Made by a program: the position numbers and the translations under genes. 37,443 nt of DNA from Vitrella brassicaformis (taxonomy: Eukaryota > Sar > Vitrellaceae): NCBI GenBank assembly GCA_001179505.1, contig CDMY01000643.1:1-37443 (forward strand). The letters are read 5' to 3'. The first letter of the stretch is position 1, and each line of letters opens with the position of its first letter. Positions 11,701 through 21,191 of this stretch are shown piece by piece. The notes below the pieces were generated by a model. The model ran no database searches. It had not been told where the DNA came from and saw nothing but the letters and a program-made list of their open reading frames with translations.

Positions 11701-12990
11701 CGGGTAAGTAAGGCTCAGCTCACACACGGGCATCTCACCTCTCGGCTGATTGGGTGGGATGGATGCGTTGATGCGTGTGGGGGCCGTATGCAGCCTCAGG
11801 AGCCGCCCCTGTTGACCTACCGGCGGATGGACGAGGCCACCCTGCCCCTGTCGTCATCCGTCGCAGCACTCGCCCCATCCCGCCCACAGATGCCATACAC
11901 ACACTCGATCACCGGCACGCCACAAATTCAACACAGGGTGCGGTGCGCACGTCGGCCGACAAAGAAACAACACACGAACGCACTCCACTGTCTGTTTGAT
12001 GTCTGTCAGGCGTTGCCCGGGGTGGTGCACCGAGGCCATTTCTCGTTCATCCCGCCACCCACACACGCACCGGCACCGGCACCGGCGGCCATCTGTGGGC
12101 CGCCCCAGAGCACCATCACCACGCCACGCCAGATGACCTATGGGGGGCCGCCGGTGACCATGGGCAGTAGTGGACAGGTGCCTTTGGCCATGCTGCCCAA
12201 CAGCCCCATGATCACACACCGACAGCAGCACATCATGTGAGCAAATGGATGATGGGGAGGGAGGGAAAGGTGATCCAACGGGCTGGGGGACGTGTGTGTG
12301 TGTATGTGTGCGGTTTGTGTTTCGTTTGTCAGCCCTGGGCCTAGTCCAGCGTTGTCGTACCGTCCTGTTCTGCATGGCGTGCAGCCGAGGCCGGCACTCA
12401 ACGTCATGTACCACAATGCGCCGCCCACTGCCGCCGCTCGGCCGGCCCCATCCGGTAGCTAGGCGGGGAATGGTGGGAGACACCCACCCCACCCCATCCC
12501 ACACCCATCCTCTTTTGTCCATGTGTGTCTCTCTCTATTCATCAGCTCAATCGGCGGGCATGTTTTCGGCACTCGACCTCTCCCAGCCACGCCGAAGCAC
12601 CACTGCACCACAGGTAGGTACGGCGGCAACCAACGGACGCACCACAGCACAGCACGGCACAGCGCTACCCCCATGTCGAGACTCTCTCGTGTGTCGGTGG
12701 GCTGGCAGGGTGGCTTAGTGCCCCAGGTCCACCCCACCCAGCCCAAGAAGAGCCTCGCCTCACAGCTGGGCGTGCTTCACGAGGAGGCCAGCGACGAGGA
12801 ACGCACAAACAACCAGAACACCAACACCAACACCAACAGGGGCAGTGCCTACCCGGTCTCCAACGCAGAGGAGAGCGACGCGGCCATGGCCGTGCGGCGG
12901 CACATCACCGGACAAGATAATGTGAGGAGGGGCGGTGGCGGCAGTAGAGGTGGCGGGCGAGGCGGAAAGCACCACCCTTTCAAGCCGTAA
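5731..12990 (+). CDS. Large coiled-coil protein with Sfi1-like W motifs (possible centrosome/basal-body protein)
   Basis: Thirty-four exons sum to 4347 bases, giving a 1448-residue protein with all phases consistent; exons run from 5731-6059 through 12709-12990 (TAA). Residues 1 to about 150 look like a folded beta-rich N-terminal domain I do not recognise, with a Ser run near 23. A Gly/Met-rich linker (GVGMGMGMGMG) and a Gln-rich stretch follow. From about residue 325 a long heptad-type coiled coil continues with breaks to about 865 and again around 1085-1125. Short motifs resembling Sfi1/centrin-binding repeats occur: VRSCFVIWRDNT (about 398), LSRALQCWQHAR (about 537) and VEVAFYAMRAH (about 636). 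The C-terminal third is low-complexity, rich in Pro, Gln, Thr and Gly, ending in an RGGGRGG tail. Many exons are multiples of three and start in phase 0, which suits repeat-like growth. Cytoskeletal or centrosomal function is inference; myosin-tail-like or SMC-like roles are not excluded. Confidence 0.85.
11389..11432. repeat. Two-copy short tandem repeat inside an intron
   Basis: In the intron 11380-11494 of the coiled-coil gene, a unit of about 22 bases containing ataccgataag followed by c/t and cgga occurs twice in a row. No coding role. Confidence 0.6.
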
Positions 12991-13453
12991 TCCATCGACG
13001 TACGTAGGGGAGGAACATGGTAGATGGATGGATGAGCTGGGGCGGGTGGGGCAGGCAGGCAGGCAGGCAGAGGGGAGGGGTGGGACGGATTTAATTGGCG
13101 GCGTGGCATTTTTCGTGCCCTTGGCATGCAAGCGTGGATCATGGCTGGCTGGCTGGGAGGGGGGCGATGGTAGCTAGCTGGCTGGCTGCATACATTCGTG
13201 GCCAACTCGGTGGGGGTCATATGTTCATGATGTGCTGCGATGACGTCTCCCACTGCCTGGATGGATGACCGATGGATGGATGTGTGACCGGTTTGGTTTG
13301 CAGGAATGGTGGTGGGTGAGATGAGATGAGTGCATTGGGTCGACATTCGGCGAGCGAACGTCATGGATGCGGTCAAGATGCCACACACACTTAATTGGAC
13401 ACCTTGTTCACACATGAATCCATCTCACTAATATACACGCACACACACACAAA
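12991..13453. other. 3' UTR / intergenic, simple repeats only
   Basis: After the TAA at 12988-12990 the sequence is G-rich and repetitive: an AGGC run at about 13051-13071, repeated ctggctgg at 13144-13190, and ggatggatg runs at 13020-13035 and 13258-13282. I see no gene here. Confidence 0.5.
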
Positions 13454-13940
13454 ATGCCAGACGGACTCCACAACGCAGACCCCTCCGAATCGCCTCAGCT
13501 GTTGGGCACCGATCGCAGAGCTGAGGACCGACCGAGTAGGTCTACCCGAGTAGTCGTCCACCAGCTGACAACCGGCCTCTCTGGTGGCGAAGAGAACCGC
13601 CCGTCCGACCGAGAGTGACCCAGATATATCACATGGGGAGCTGCGATGGTGTCACTCGGTCCCAGCAGCCCACACATCACCCAGAAGTTGTGTCGGCTGC
13701 AGCTCAGCGCAACTTCATCATCCCCGACAGAGCAATCGGTTGTCGATGCCTCGTCTACACTCGCCGACAGCCTCGGTCGGTTCGATGCGCGCCACAAGTG
13801 CGGCAACGGTGATGACCGAGCCGCCCAGTCCACGAAAGGTGCTGCCCAGACCACCACGTATCCGAGGCAGCGCACCACGCGCTCCCGCCACAGCAGCTCA
13901 GCCGCCACCGAAGAGGCCAAGAGCAAGAAGCGCCCCCTGA
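13454..13940 (+). CDS. Doubtful small Pro/Ser-rich ORF, one intron needed
   Basis: An ATG at 13454 opens a 54-codon frame (MPDGLHNADPSESPQLLG start) that hits TGA at 13616. A GT-AG intron from about 13583 to the cag before 13667 would remove this stop and join a frame ending at TGA 13938-13940 with a Pro/Arg-rich tail (TEPPSPRKVLPRPP). That would end 21 bases short of the DPM3 stop, in convergent orientation. Against it: low complexity, and the opposite strand is also open for 156 codons (13965-13495). Which strand, if either, is coding cannot be settled here. Confidence 0.25.
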
Positions 13941-13961
13941 GTAGAGATCCGCGAACGGAGG

Positions 13962-14424
13962 TCATGAGTGGGCAAGATTCAGCCGCATGCCCTTCTTGGC
14001 CAAGTCATCGCACGCCTCCTTCACTTGCTGCAGCCACGCACAAAACACACCACAGGCACACACAGCAGACCACGCAGCGCCGTGGGTGCCGGGCGGGGGT
14101 CCCTCCTGCCCGCACGTGCCTACCTGTTCGAGTTCCTTTGCCGCCTCGGGGCATTCAGAGAAGGTCAGGAGGCCCCACCCAATGCAGGCTAACGAGTAGG
14201 TCCCGAACAGCATCACCACATAAAGGGGAGACTGAGCCGACGGACAGAATACAACCAAGATAATCGCAGATGCGTCGCCGCACCATGCATATGGGCGTGT
14301 TGCCGCTTACCACTCTCCATAGGAACCTCGCATGGCCGTCGGGAAGGACGAACAGGCCGCACAGCCACACAACAGTAGCCACACTCAGCAAGGCGACAAA
14401 GACCTTGCCGCGGGGTAACGCCAT
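13962..14424 (-). CDS. DPM3: Dolichol-phosphate mannosyltransferase subunit 3
   Basis: Three minus-strand exons, 14424-14311, 14231-14124 and 14027-13962, give 95 residues, close to the roughly 92 of animal DPM3. The introns are 79 and 96 bases, GT-AG and in phase. The protein has two hydrophobic helices (KVFVALLSVATVVWLCGLFV near residues 7-26, and SPLYVVMLFGTYSLACIGW near 39-57), then the family signature TFSECPEAAKELEQ, then a cytosolic helix QVKEACDDLAKKGMRL. Family knowledge: DPM3 anchors and stabilises the catalytic subunit DPM1 at the ER membrane, so that mannose from GDP-mannose is put on dolichol phosphate for GPI anchors, N-glycans and O-mannosylation. The exons are too small to stand out as ORFs. 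The start is the only ATG before the first helix in this exon. Confidence 0.92.
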
Positions 14425-14749
14425 CAAAACTCTCACATATTCACCATCATCTGCCGCGCACACCTGCACCAGATCTCCTTTTTCTTCCTCCTCCTTCGGT
14501 GCGAGCTTGCGAGCTGAGATGCCCAGAGGGAAGAAAGGTTCGGCAAGGACGGATCATCCAGGAGTGCCAGGACATCCCCTTGCTGCCCTCGTTTGCTTTT
14601 TTGCTTTCCGCCCTCCCTGCATCCAGTTCGCCGAGCTTGCTTTTCCTCAGCTGACCTCTCTTCTCCGGCCTCGCCATCGCGTCAGTAGCGTGCAGCCTTG
14701 ATGCCCTCGAGCGTCTGAATGCCCTGGTAGTCGCCCTCACCACCCACTC
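14425..14749. promoter_or_regulatory. Divergent intergenic promoter, DPM3 / ASH2-like
   Basis: 325 bp between the start codons of two head-to-head housekeeping genes. Pyrimidine-rich tracts occur (ctcctttttcttcctcctcc at about 14474). ORFs within it lack any recognisable features. Promoter function is inferred from position. Confidence 0.45.
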
Positions 14750-15393
14750 ATGACGGTGGAAACGGAGCGGACGCTGCCGGCGCCCCTCCTGCCGCCGTTG
14801 GACGCGAGCAAGCCGTCATGCAAGGAGGAGGACAAGTCTGAGCAGTCCACCGACGCCACCAGTGGGGTGAATGCAAAGACGCCCCAGGACAAGGACGATG
14901 ACGCCCACATGTCTCCCCTACACGCACACGAGGCGGCAGGAGAGGTGCCCAAGCATCGCCATACTCGGGAAGGGGTCCAGACGAGGGCATCTCGATCAAG
15001 ATCCGATCGCAGCAGAGATGATCATGCAGCAGCAGCCGAGCCAGCAGAGTTGGGTGGGTCTAGGGCGCCGTACGGCAAGAAGGGGGGCGGGGGGAAGGCC
15101 GGGGGCCCGGTGGGCGGTGCCAGTGGCGGGTCGAGCAAGAACAAGCGGTCGTCCGAGCAGGCCTTGTTGAGGAAGCTGAACAAGAAGGGCCGCAACAATC
15201 ACTTCATGGTGAGCGAGGGGGAGGGAGAGGGGAGGTGATGGACGAACGGAGAGATCCACTGCATTCTGATGGATGCGGCCTTTGGTTTGTGTCTTGACCG
15301 TCTGCAGAAAGGGGTGAAGCGAAAGGCAGAGCCGCTTCTATCGGGTATGGGCAGTGGAGGAGGCCAAAAAAGGGAGGGACGTGCTGGCATTCA

Positions 15394-15427
<34 letters not shown>

Positions 15428-17117
15428 TGTGTGCAGACGACTTTCGAGCGTTGGTTCTATCGGTTCAGTACCGTGACAAGAAGATCAGCCTCTCGCCAGA
15501 TAGACTCACCGCCACGGGCGAAAAGGTACACGGCAGGCCAGAGCCGATGTGCACACCACACTGTTGGTGTGTGTTGTGCATCGCATCGATCGACCGACTG
15601 ACCAGGGGTATCGAACGGTGATGGCCAGTCACGGCAGTGACCACGGTAGCTGGTATTTCGAGGCCACGGTGGAGCCGCCACCGAGGGCACACCCATTCCC
15701 CAAACACAAACACGAGTGTGGTGGGCCACACGCACGGTAGGCACACGCATGGAAGAAAGGATCCATCCATCCATCCCTGTGAGTGTCGGTTCGGTTCGCA
15801 GTATTGGTTGGGCGTGTCGTTACACGAGATGGGACTTCCCCGCGGGCATGAATGCCTTTGGTCTGTAAGACAGCCGCCACACAGCGCCACGCCCACCCAC
15901 ACCCATCGCTCACGTGTGCTGTGGTCCGTCCGTATGTGTGTCTGTGATGTCATTAGGGTACTGCATTCGCGACTGCGATGGCCGGGTGGTCCAGAACGGC
16001 CGGACCAACGACTATGCTGAGCCATTCGGTCAGCTAGCTGACTACACGCACACACACAGTGAGAGAGAGCGTGTGTATGTGAATGTGTGCGTCCATGTGT
16101 GCAGGTGTGGGCGATACGGTTGGCTGCATGATCACGCTGCCGCACCCCCGCAACCCGCTGCCCACAGAGGACCCCAGGGACAAACCGCACCTCGTGCACT
16201 TCCTATCGAGTATGGTTGGATGGGATGACACCCACAAACACACACCAAGTCAGACAAGGGCCCACCACACATGGCATGGTTTGTGTATTCTGTCTGTCTG
16301 TCACATCCATCCATCAGAGGGTCTGCTGTGTGACCCCGAGAAGCCTCCCACCCCCATCCCCTCCGAGGGGTCGTCCGTGGCCTTCACTGTCAACGGCAAA
16401 GGGTGCGTACCGATACATAAGCCCCCACGCTCGGCACAGAGAATACCCCCTAGTAGTTAATGTAATGGCCTCCTCCCTCCCCTCCCTGTGTCGCATACAT
16501 GTCATGTGTGTGTCAAACGATGATTCAGGTACGGCTCAGCGTTCACGGGGCTCAACGAGGGCAAGTACTACCCCGTGGTGTCGCTGTACATGGGCGCATC
16601 GGTGCGGCTGAACTTCGGCCCCAAGTTCGCCCACCCACCGCCACCCGGCGTCCGCCCCGCATGCGAGTTCTTCTACCAGAGAAGACGCGGCATCCCCAAC
16701 ACACTCAGACCACACCACCAGCACCAACCACACAGACCCGGCGACGCCAAGAGGCAGAAAGTGGGCGACCACCATCCCCCCCACCAGCACCAGCCGTCTT
16801 CGTCGGCTGCTGCTGCTCCTCCTCCTGCTGCTGCTGCCACTGCCCGTCCATTCCCCCCTCCGCCACCATTGTTTCCGCCCGACGAGCCGCCAAAGCCCCC
16901 AGCAGAGAGCCAGGGGGAGGAGTGCCGCCAAGGGGGAGGGGGTGAGGAGGCGATGGCGGCCATGGCGGAGGAGGGCAAGCCCGACGGTGGCGGGGTGGGT
17001 GGGGATATCGGTGGGAGTGGGGACGGGGCTGTAGCTACAGAAGTAGCTGCTGCTGAGGAGATGCATAACCAGGATGGCGAATCGCTCTTTTCGGTCGATG
17101 GATCGAGGAGCATCTGA
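14750..17117 (+). CDS. ASH2L: ASH2-like SPRY protein, COMPASS H3K4 methyltransferase subunit
   Basis: Nine exons (14750-15208, 15308-15344, 15437-15525, 15606-15736, 15802-15860, 15957-16028, 16105-16209, 16318-16402, 16529-17117) sum to 1626 bases, 541 residues, with all phases consistent. Residues 1 to about 165 are charged and disordered. The SPRY domain covers about residues 165-385: ISLSPDRLTATGEKGY, MASHGSDHGSWYFEATV, IGWACRYTRWDFPAG, YCIRDCDGRVVQNGR, VGDTVGCMITL, VAFTVNGKGYGSAF, and YYPVVSLYMGASVRLNFGP. This order is characteristic of ASH2L and yeast Bre2. In that complex it pairs with DPY30 and RBBP5 to stimulate the SET-domain methyltransferase in the nucleus. The animal N-terminal PHD/winged-helix part is absent, as in Bre2. 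After the domain comes a 150-residue tail rich in Pro, Gln, His, Ala and Gly. About 12 extra residues (PPRAHPFPKHKHECGGPH) interrupt the domain after the WYFEATV strand. Confidence 0.92.
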
Positions 17118-17748
17118 CTGAGTGAGCGTGTGGGGGATGCCCCATGGTTCGGATGGCTAACGGTTTGAGCGAGGTGGATGGCATGGCAACGGCATGGCAA
17201 TCCGTGGCGATGTGTATGTGTAGTCGGTAGAGAGAGGGCCGACCACCGCCATGGTGTGTGCGTGTCGATGGGTGGCAGGGAGGGGGTGGGTGTACTGCAT
17301 GACGGTCGATTGTACAGTGGCTGGTTGAAGGACCGAGTGCATTTGTGAGACGAACAGACAGACAGACAGATGGAGACGCTAGTGTGTTGCTTGACCCACC
17401 CACAACCATTTGCTCAATCAAAGTCAGTCAGTGTCTCTCCAAACACAGGACATTCCGACATCCACTGCATCCACACGGTTCCCATCCATCCATCCATCCA
17501 TCCATCCACATGGCTGTCAGGGGCAGAGAAAAGCCTGCAGGAAGTGACGGCCACATGTGTTATCGAGAGCCTAGTGTTGGCAGCACTCTCACACAGTGAC
17601 CCCACACCCAGGCAGGCAGGCCTTCCACGCCATCCGTGAGCCGAGCAAACAAAGCAATCTCTAACGCACATGCACGCTTGCACACCTCCACTCCTCCTTC
17701 CCCTCGAGACAGTTGTGTAGTGCCATGCAGTGAGTGTATTGTGTGGGT
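17118..17748. other. Intergenic, contains one copy of a dispersed repeat
   Basis: Between the convergent ends of the ASH2-like gene and the minus-strand paralogue. More than half of it (17152-17541) is a repeat described separately. The rest shows no coding signal. Confidence 0.55.
17152..17541 (+). repeat. Dispersed repeat, copy 1
   Basis: This 390 bp, starting gatggctaacggtttgag and ending ggctgtcagggg...ctgcagg, recurs in the same orientation at 26425-26819. Differences seen are a few substitutions, a missing 4-base gtca, and a variable catc/ccac microsatellite near the 3' end; most of the rest is identical. No long ORF, no terminal inverted repeats and no clear target-site duplication. 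Confidence 0.9.
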
Positions 17749-20700
17749 CTACTCCTCCTCTTTCTTTATGACGGTATCTGTCTCGCCGTGCCCGTATCCC
17801 TCTTCCTCTCCCCCCTCTATCTTCTGTCTCTGTCTGGGCTGGCTGGGTCGCAGCACTATCGTGCCGTCTGTCCTCTCTGTCACGCGACACCTCTCCTTAG
17901 CTCCCTGCCTCAACATCGTGACCAGAGAGCTAGACCTGTGCTCGCCAGACACTGCTACACTGCTGAGTGTGGGGAAGCGGGAAAAGGCCTCAAGAACACA
18001 CTCGGCGAATGAACCGTACAACTTGCGCGACTCTGTAGTGTTGAAATGACCCTTGATGTGCAGATCGATTGACGAGACACGGCCACTCTCCATGACCTCT
18101 CTGACTGCCTCTTCTCCCCCATACACTTCCCAACCGATAGACACGTTGCGGTGGATGGGAGAATCGCTGTCATCGTCGTATCCATATCGATTGCATGTGA
18201 TGTCATACTTCAGCTGTACTGCTAAGTCCTTGCCTTCACTCGACACGAACTCAAGGCCATCAGGCACCAGTGTGCATCTGGCCTGAGGATTCGCGTGGGC
18301 AGACAACTCAAAACGCACCTTCTCTAGGTGGGGGGAGAGGGCATGCAGCACATTGCCCGCCCCACCATCATACACATCCCTGCCCTCCCCTCTCTGCTCA
18401 ACCACGACAGATGACACACTCGGTGGGTGGTCTGTGATGAAGGAAGGGAGCTGCTGGTCGCCGACGAAGGAAGGTGTGATGGTGAGTTCGTGGGCGAGAT
18501 CACACACCAGCGAGTCCAGCCCGGGGGCCTCTTCGATGGTGCTGGCACTCGCGTGGCTGCGGAGGGTCACCTTCTCGGCCTGCCGGCAGCACACCTCCAC
18601 TGTGGCGAGGGAGTCCGTGAGGGTCTTCTCGTTGCCTCTGAAGGGCAGATGGACGGTGGGGCCGCCCTGCAGCTCGCCGTCTTCGATGCAGCCGAAGTAG
18701 TCCTCACGGGCGTCAGGGGCCAGGCACTTGGTGCGAAAACGATGCAGATTCTGCCGACGAACACGGAGACGAAAGGGTCGGGGGATGGCCATGGATGCGG
18801 AAAGTGTCGGTCTTTCTTCCCCACCTTTATGTCGTCTGTGTTTTGGATCTCTCCGATGGCCATCTCGAACTCCTCCAGGGGGCCTGCCCCGTCGCCCGTC
18901 GAGCCCACCAAGTTGATGAAGCCATTGTGGGTGTAGTCGAAGAACGCGATGCGGCCAGTCAGCGACGTGAGGCTCTTAGCTGACACATACACACAAGGGC
19001 AAGGACAGGGACGTCACACTCTCCCGGGGGCGTGGATTATATTCTCATTACCTGAAGGGGTGTCCACGAGGGCGTTTGCCACTTGGTCGAGACTCGCAGC
19101 GGCACCTCGGCAGCTCGGGTTCTCCTGGAAGCAAAGTAGCAACATGGGATCAGTCGTTCATCAACCACACGCTGCCCATTTCCCTCTCTGAGTGGCCTCC
19201 TCACCTTGTCGCAGATGATGTGCAGCGATTTGATGCCCCCATCAGCCTCGCGGATCCATCGATGAGCCCCAGCCATGGTGACGTCCACCACACTGAGGCC
19301 CTGCAGTGACGGCATCTGGTACATGCGGTCCTCTGCCACCTTCATCCACACATTGCCAACACTGGCTGACTCCACACGCTCAAACACAATCGGCCTCTGC
19401 CGCATACACGAGAGGGAGACATAACAATGATGAGTGGAAGGAGGCCTCTGTGTCTTGTCAGCGCCCCTCACCTTGTTGTGTGGCAGGTCAACCTTCTGGA
19501 AGTCGCCCTTCCTCTGACGCATGTCTCGCTCCACGAAGTACTGCACCTGTGGCTCTGTCGCACGCTGGCCATTCCTGTAGATGGGATGCTCGTAGGGGCA
19601 CTGCAGGTCCACACTCTCGACGGTGGTCGAGAGGCGCTCCAGCAGGTACACCAGCGACTTGGTGGGCCGGTGGTAGATGCGCACGTCAACACACTCTGAC
19701 AACGGACCTGATCACAACAAAACACCACAAATGGTCGCACACACAGAGGTGTCGGCTTCCCCCTCTCCTCACCGGCCGTCCATTTCCTAGCGATTTTCAT
19801 TTTGGGTGAGTCGTCCAGCTCGACGATGGGGTGCATGCTGGCCTGCTGGGTGAGGTGGTGGAAGAAGGTGTTGATGCTCGCCAGCGACTCCAGGCACGAC
19901 ACGAAGCCCAACATGGCGCCCATACCCACACCGTCGGCCATCCACAGGGCGTCAGGCAGACCTTCAAGCGGCGATGTGACCTGAGGGAAAGAGACCACAA
20001 AATAGAGGGAAATGGAAATGGATTCCCTCCTTCTGTGTGTTGTGTTGTGTTGTGTTGTGTTGTGTTGACCTGCTCGGTGTCGTCTTCGTCGATTTCGTTA
20101 AGTCTGTGTCGGATGGCGTCGAGTTTGCGGATGTTCTCCTTCATCTGCCTGGTAGCGACCTTGTCCACGTGGCTGATTTGCGTGTTGGCGTCGGCATATA
20201 CCATGCTCGACCACACGCGAATCTGACGATCCACCTCCTGAATGTGAACAACAACACACACATACAAGGAGAGGCTGTCTGTGTTGATGTCGCTTGGTGT
20301 GCATGGTGTTGGCCCTGACCCACCCACTCACCGACATGCGGTGTTGGTGTTGGAGCGATTCGGCATCAGGGGCGGCCTTCCTCAACTCATACACCTCACG
20401 AGCCTGCATGATGGCATCAACACACAGTGTCACACACACATTCCATCACCACAACACACGTGCACCTTCCCCGTTCCGCCAGCCTGTCTGTTCGACGAGG
20501 TACCTCCTCTTCGGCCTGTTTGGCCTGCTTGAGCTGCGCTTCGAACTTCGCCGTCATCTTCTTCAAAGCCTTCAACGCGTCCTCAGGACCAACCTCAACC
20601 ACATCCTGCATAAAGTAATGAAGCCAAACCACGAAACACACGGAAATGCACCCACCACCAGCCTCAGCAGCCCTCTGCATCCCTCAGTGCTCACCTCCAT

Positions 20701-20965
20701 CTCCTCGTCGCCGTCCGACACCTCCATCTTATCCCTCCCGCCGCCCTTCTTATCGCCCTTACCCTTACCCTTCTTATCCCCCCGCTGCCTCTTCTTGCCG
20801 GCCTTCCTGCGCCGCCCTCCCCTTGGCATAGTCCGAGCCCTCCTCGTCACTGCTGCTGGTGTCGACGTCCATGATGGGTTTGCGCTTCTGCCCGCCGCTC
20901 GCCTTGAGCAAGGCCAGCTGCCGGGCCGTCATGCGATGGTCGTCCTCACCCTCACCTGCATCCAT
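17749..20965 (-). CDS. Uncharacterised large paralogue A (frameshifted near N-terminus)
   Basis: Ten minus-strand exons: 20965-20695, 20605-20504, 20403-20332, 20237-20070, 19980-19773, 19707-19472, 19396-19205, 19124-19052, 18979-18825 and 18750-17749 (TAG). It aligns along its length with the plus-strand gene at 21192-24528 (shared: VGPEDALKAL, YHRPTKSLVYLLERL, AKSLTSLTGRIA, LHRFRTKCLA, TIVLRP). Exon 1 is 271 bases, one too many: the acidic start (MDAGEGEDDHR...SSSDEEGSDYAK) and the Lys-rich part (DKKGKGKGDKKGGGRDK) lie in different frames, switching at or near a G6 run (C6 on plus, 20778-20783). A start at the internal ATG 20829 would avoid the shift but lose a segment conserved in the paralogue. 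Corrected length would be 825 residues. Predicted content: basic/acidic disordered N-terminus, short coiled coil, then a large alpha/beta, possibly leucine-rich-like body. No known family recognised. Confidence 0.8.
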
Positions 20966-21191
20966 GGTTAGAGGGAGGGAGCGAATGGCAGATCTGCCGA
21001 ACGCAAGGCACGGCGGGAACAAACAACCTCAGCTTTTAACCCAATGCAAAGAATATCTCAGCGGCCAGGATCCGGTGATTTACATCCATCGCTCTTCCCC
21101 TTCGCCTGGCTGCTGAACTCTCTCTCGTTCTCTCCTTCTCGCCCGATCCCCCGTGTTGGTTGCTCTCGTTCTCTCTTTCGCCCCGCCCCTG
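20966..21191. promoter_or_regulatory. Shared head-to-head promoter of paralogue pair
   Basis: Only 226 bp separates the two start codons. The right half is strongly TC-rich on the plus strand (ctctctctcgttctctcc at 21118 and again ctctcgttctctctttc near 21163). No TATA box was seen. Joint regulation of the pair is inference from spacing. Confidence 0.55.

Noticed and set aside
13495-13965. 156-codon minus-strand open frame downstream of DPM3
   Set aside because: It overlaps the DPM3 stop codon, has no recognisable domain, and shares wobble positions with an equally open plus frame, so GC content explains it.
14447-14743. 98-codon minus-strand open frame upstream of DPM3
   Set aside because: Arg/Ser-rich with no features, it sits in the divergent promoter. 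The DPM3 start at 14424 needs no upstream exon.
16536-17200. Antisense open frames opposite the last ASH2-like exon
   Set aside because: They are the complement of GC-rich Pro/Gln/Gly codons. The sense strand carries the conserved SPRY end and a consistent splice structure.
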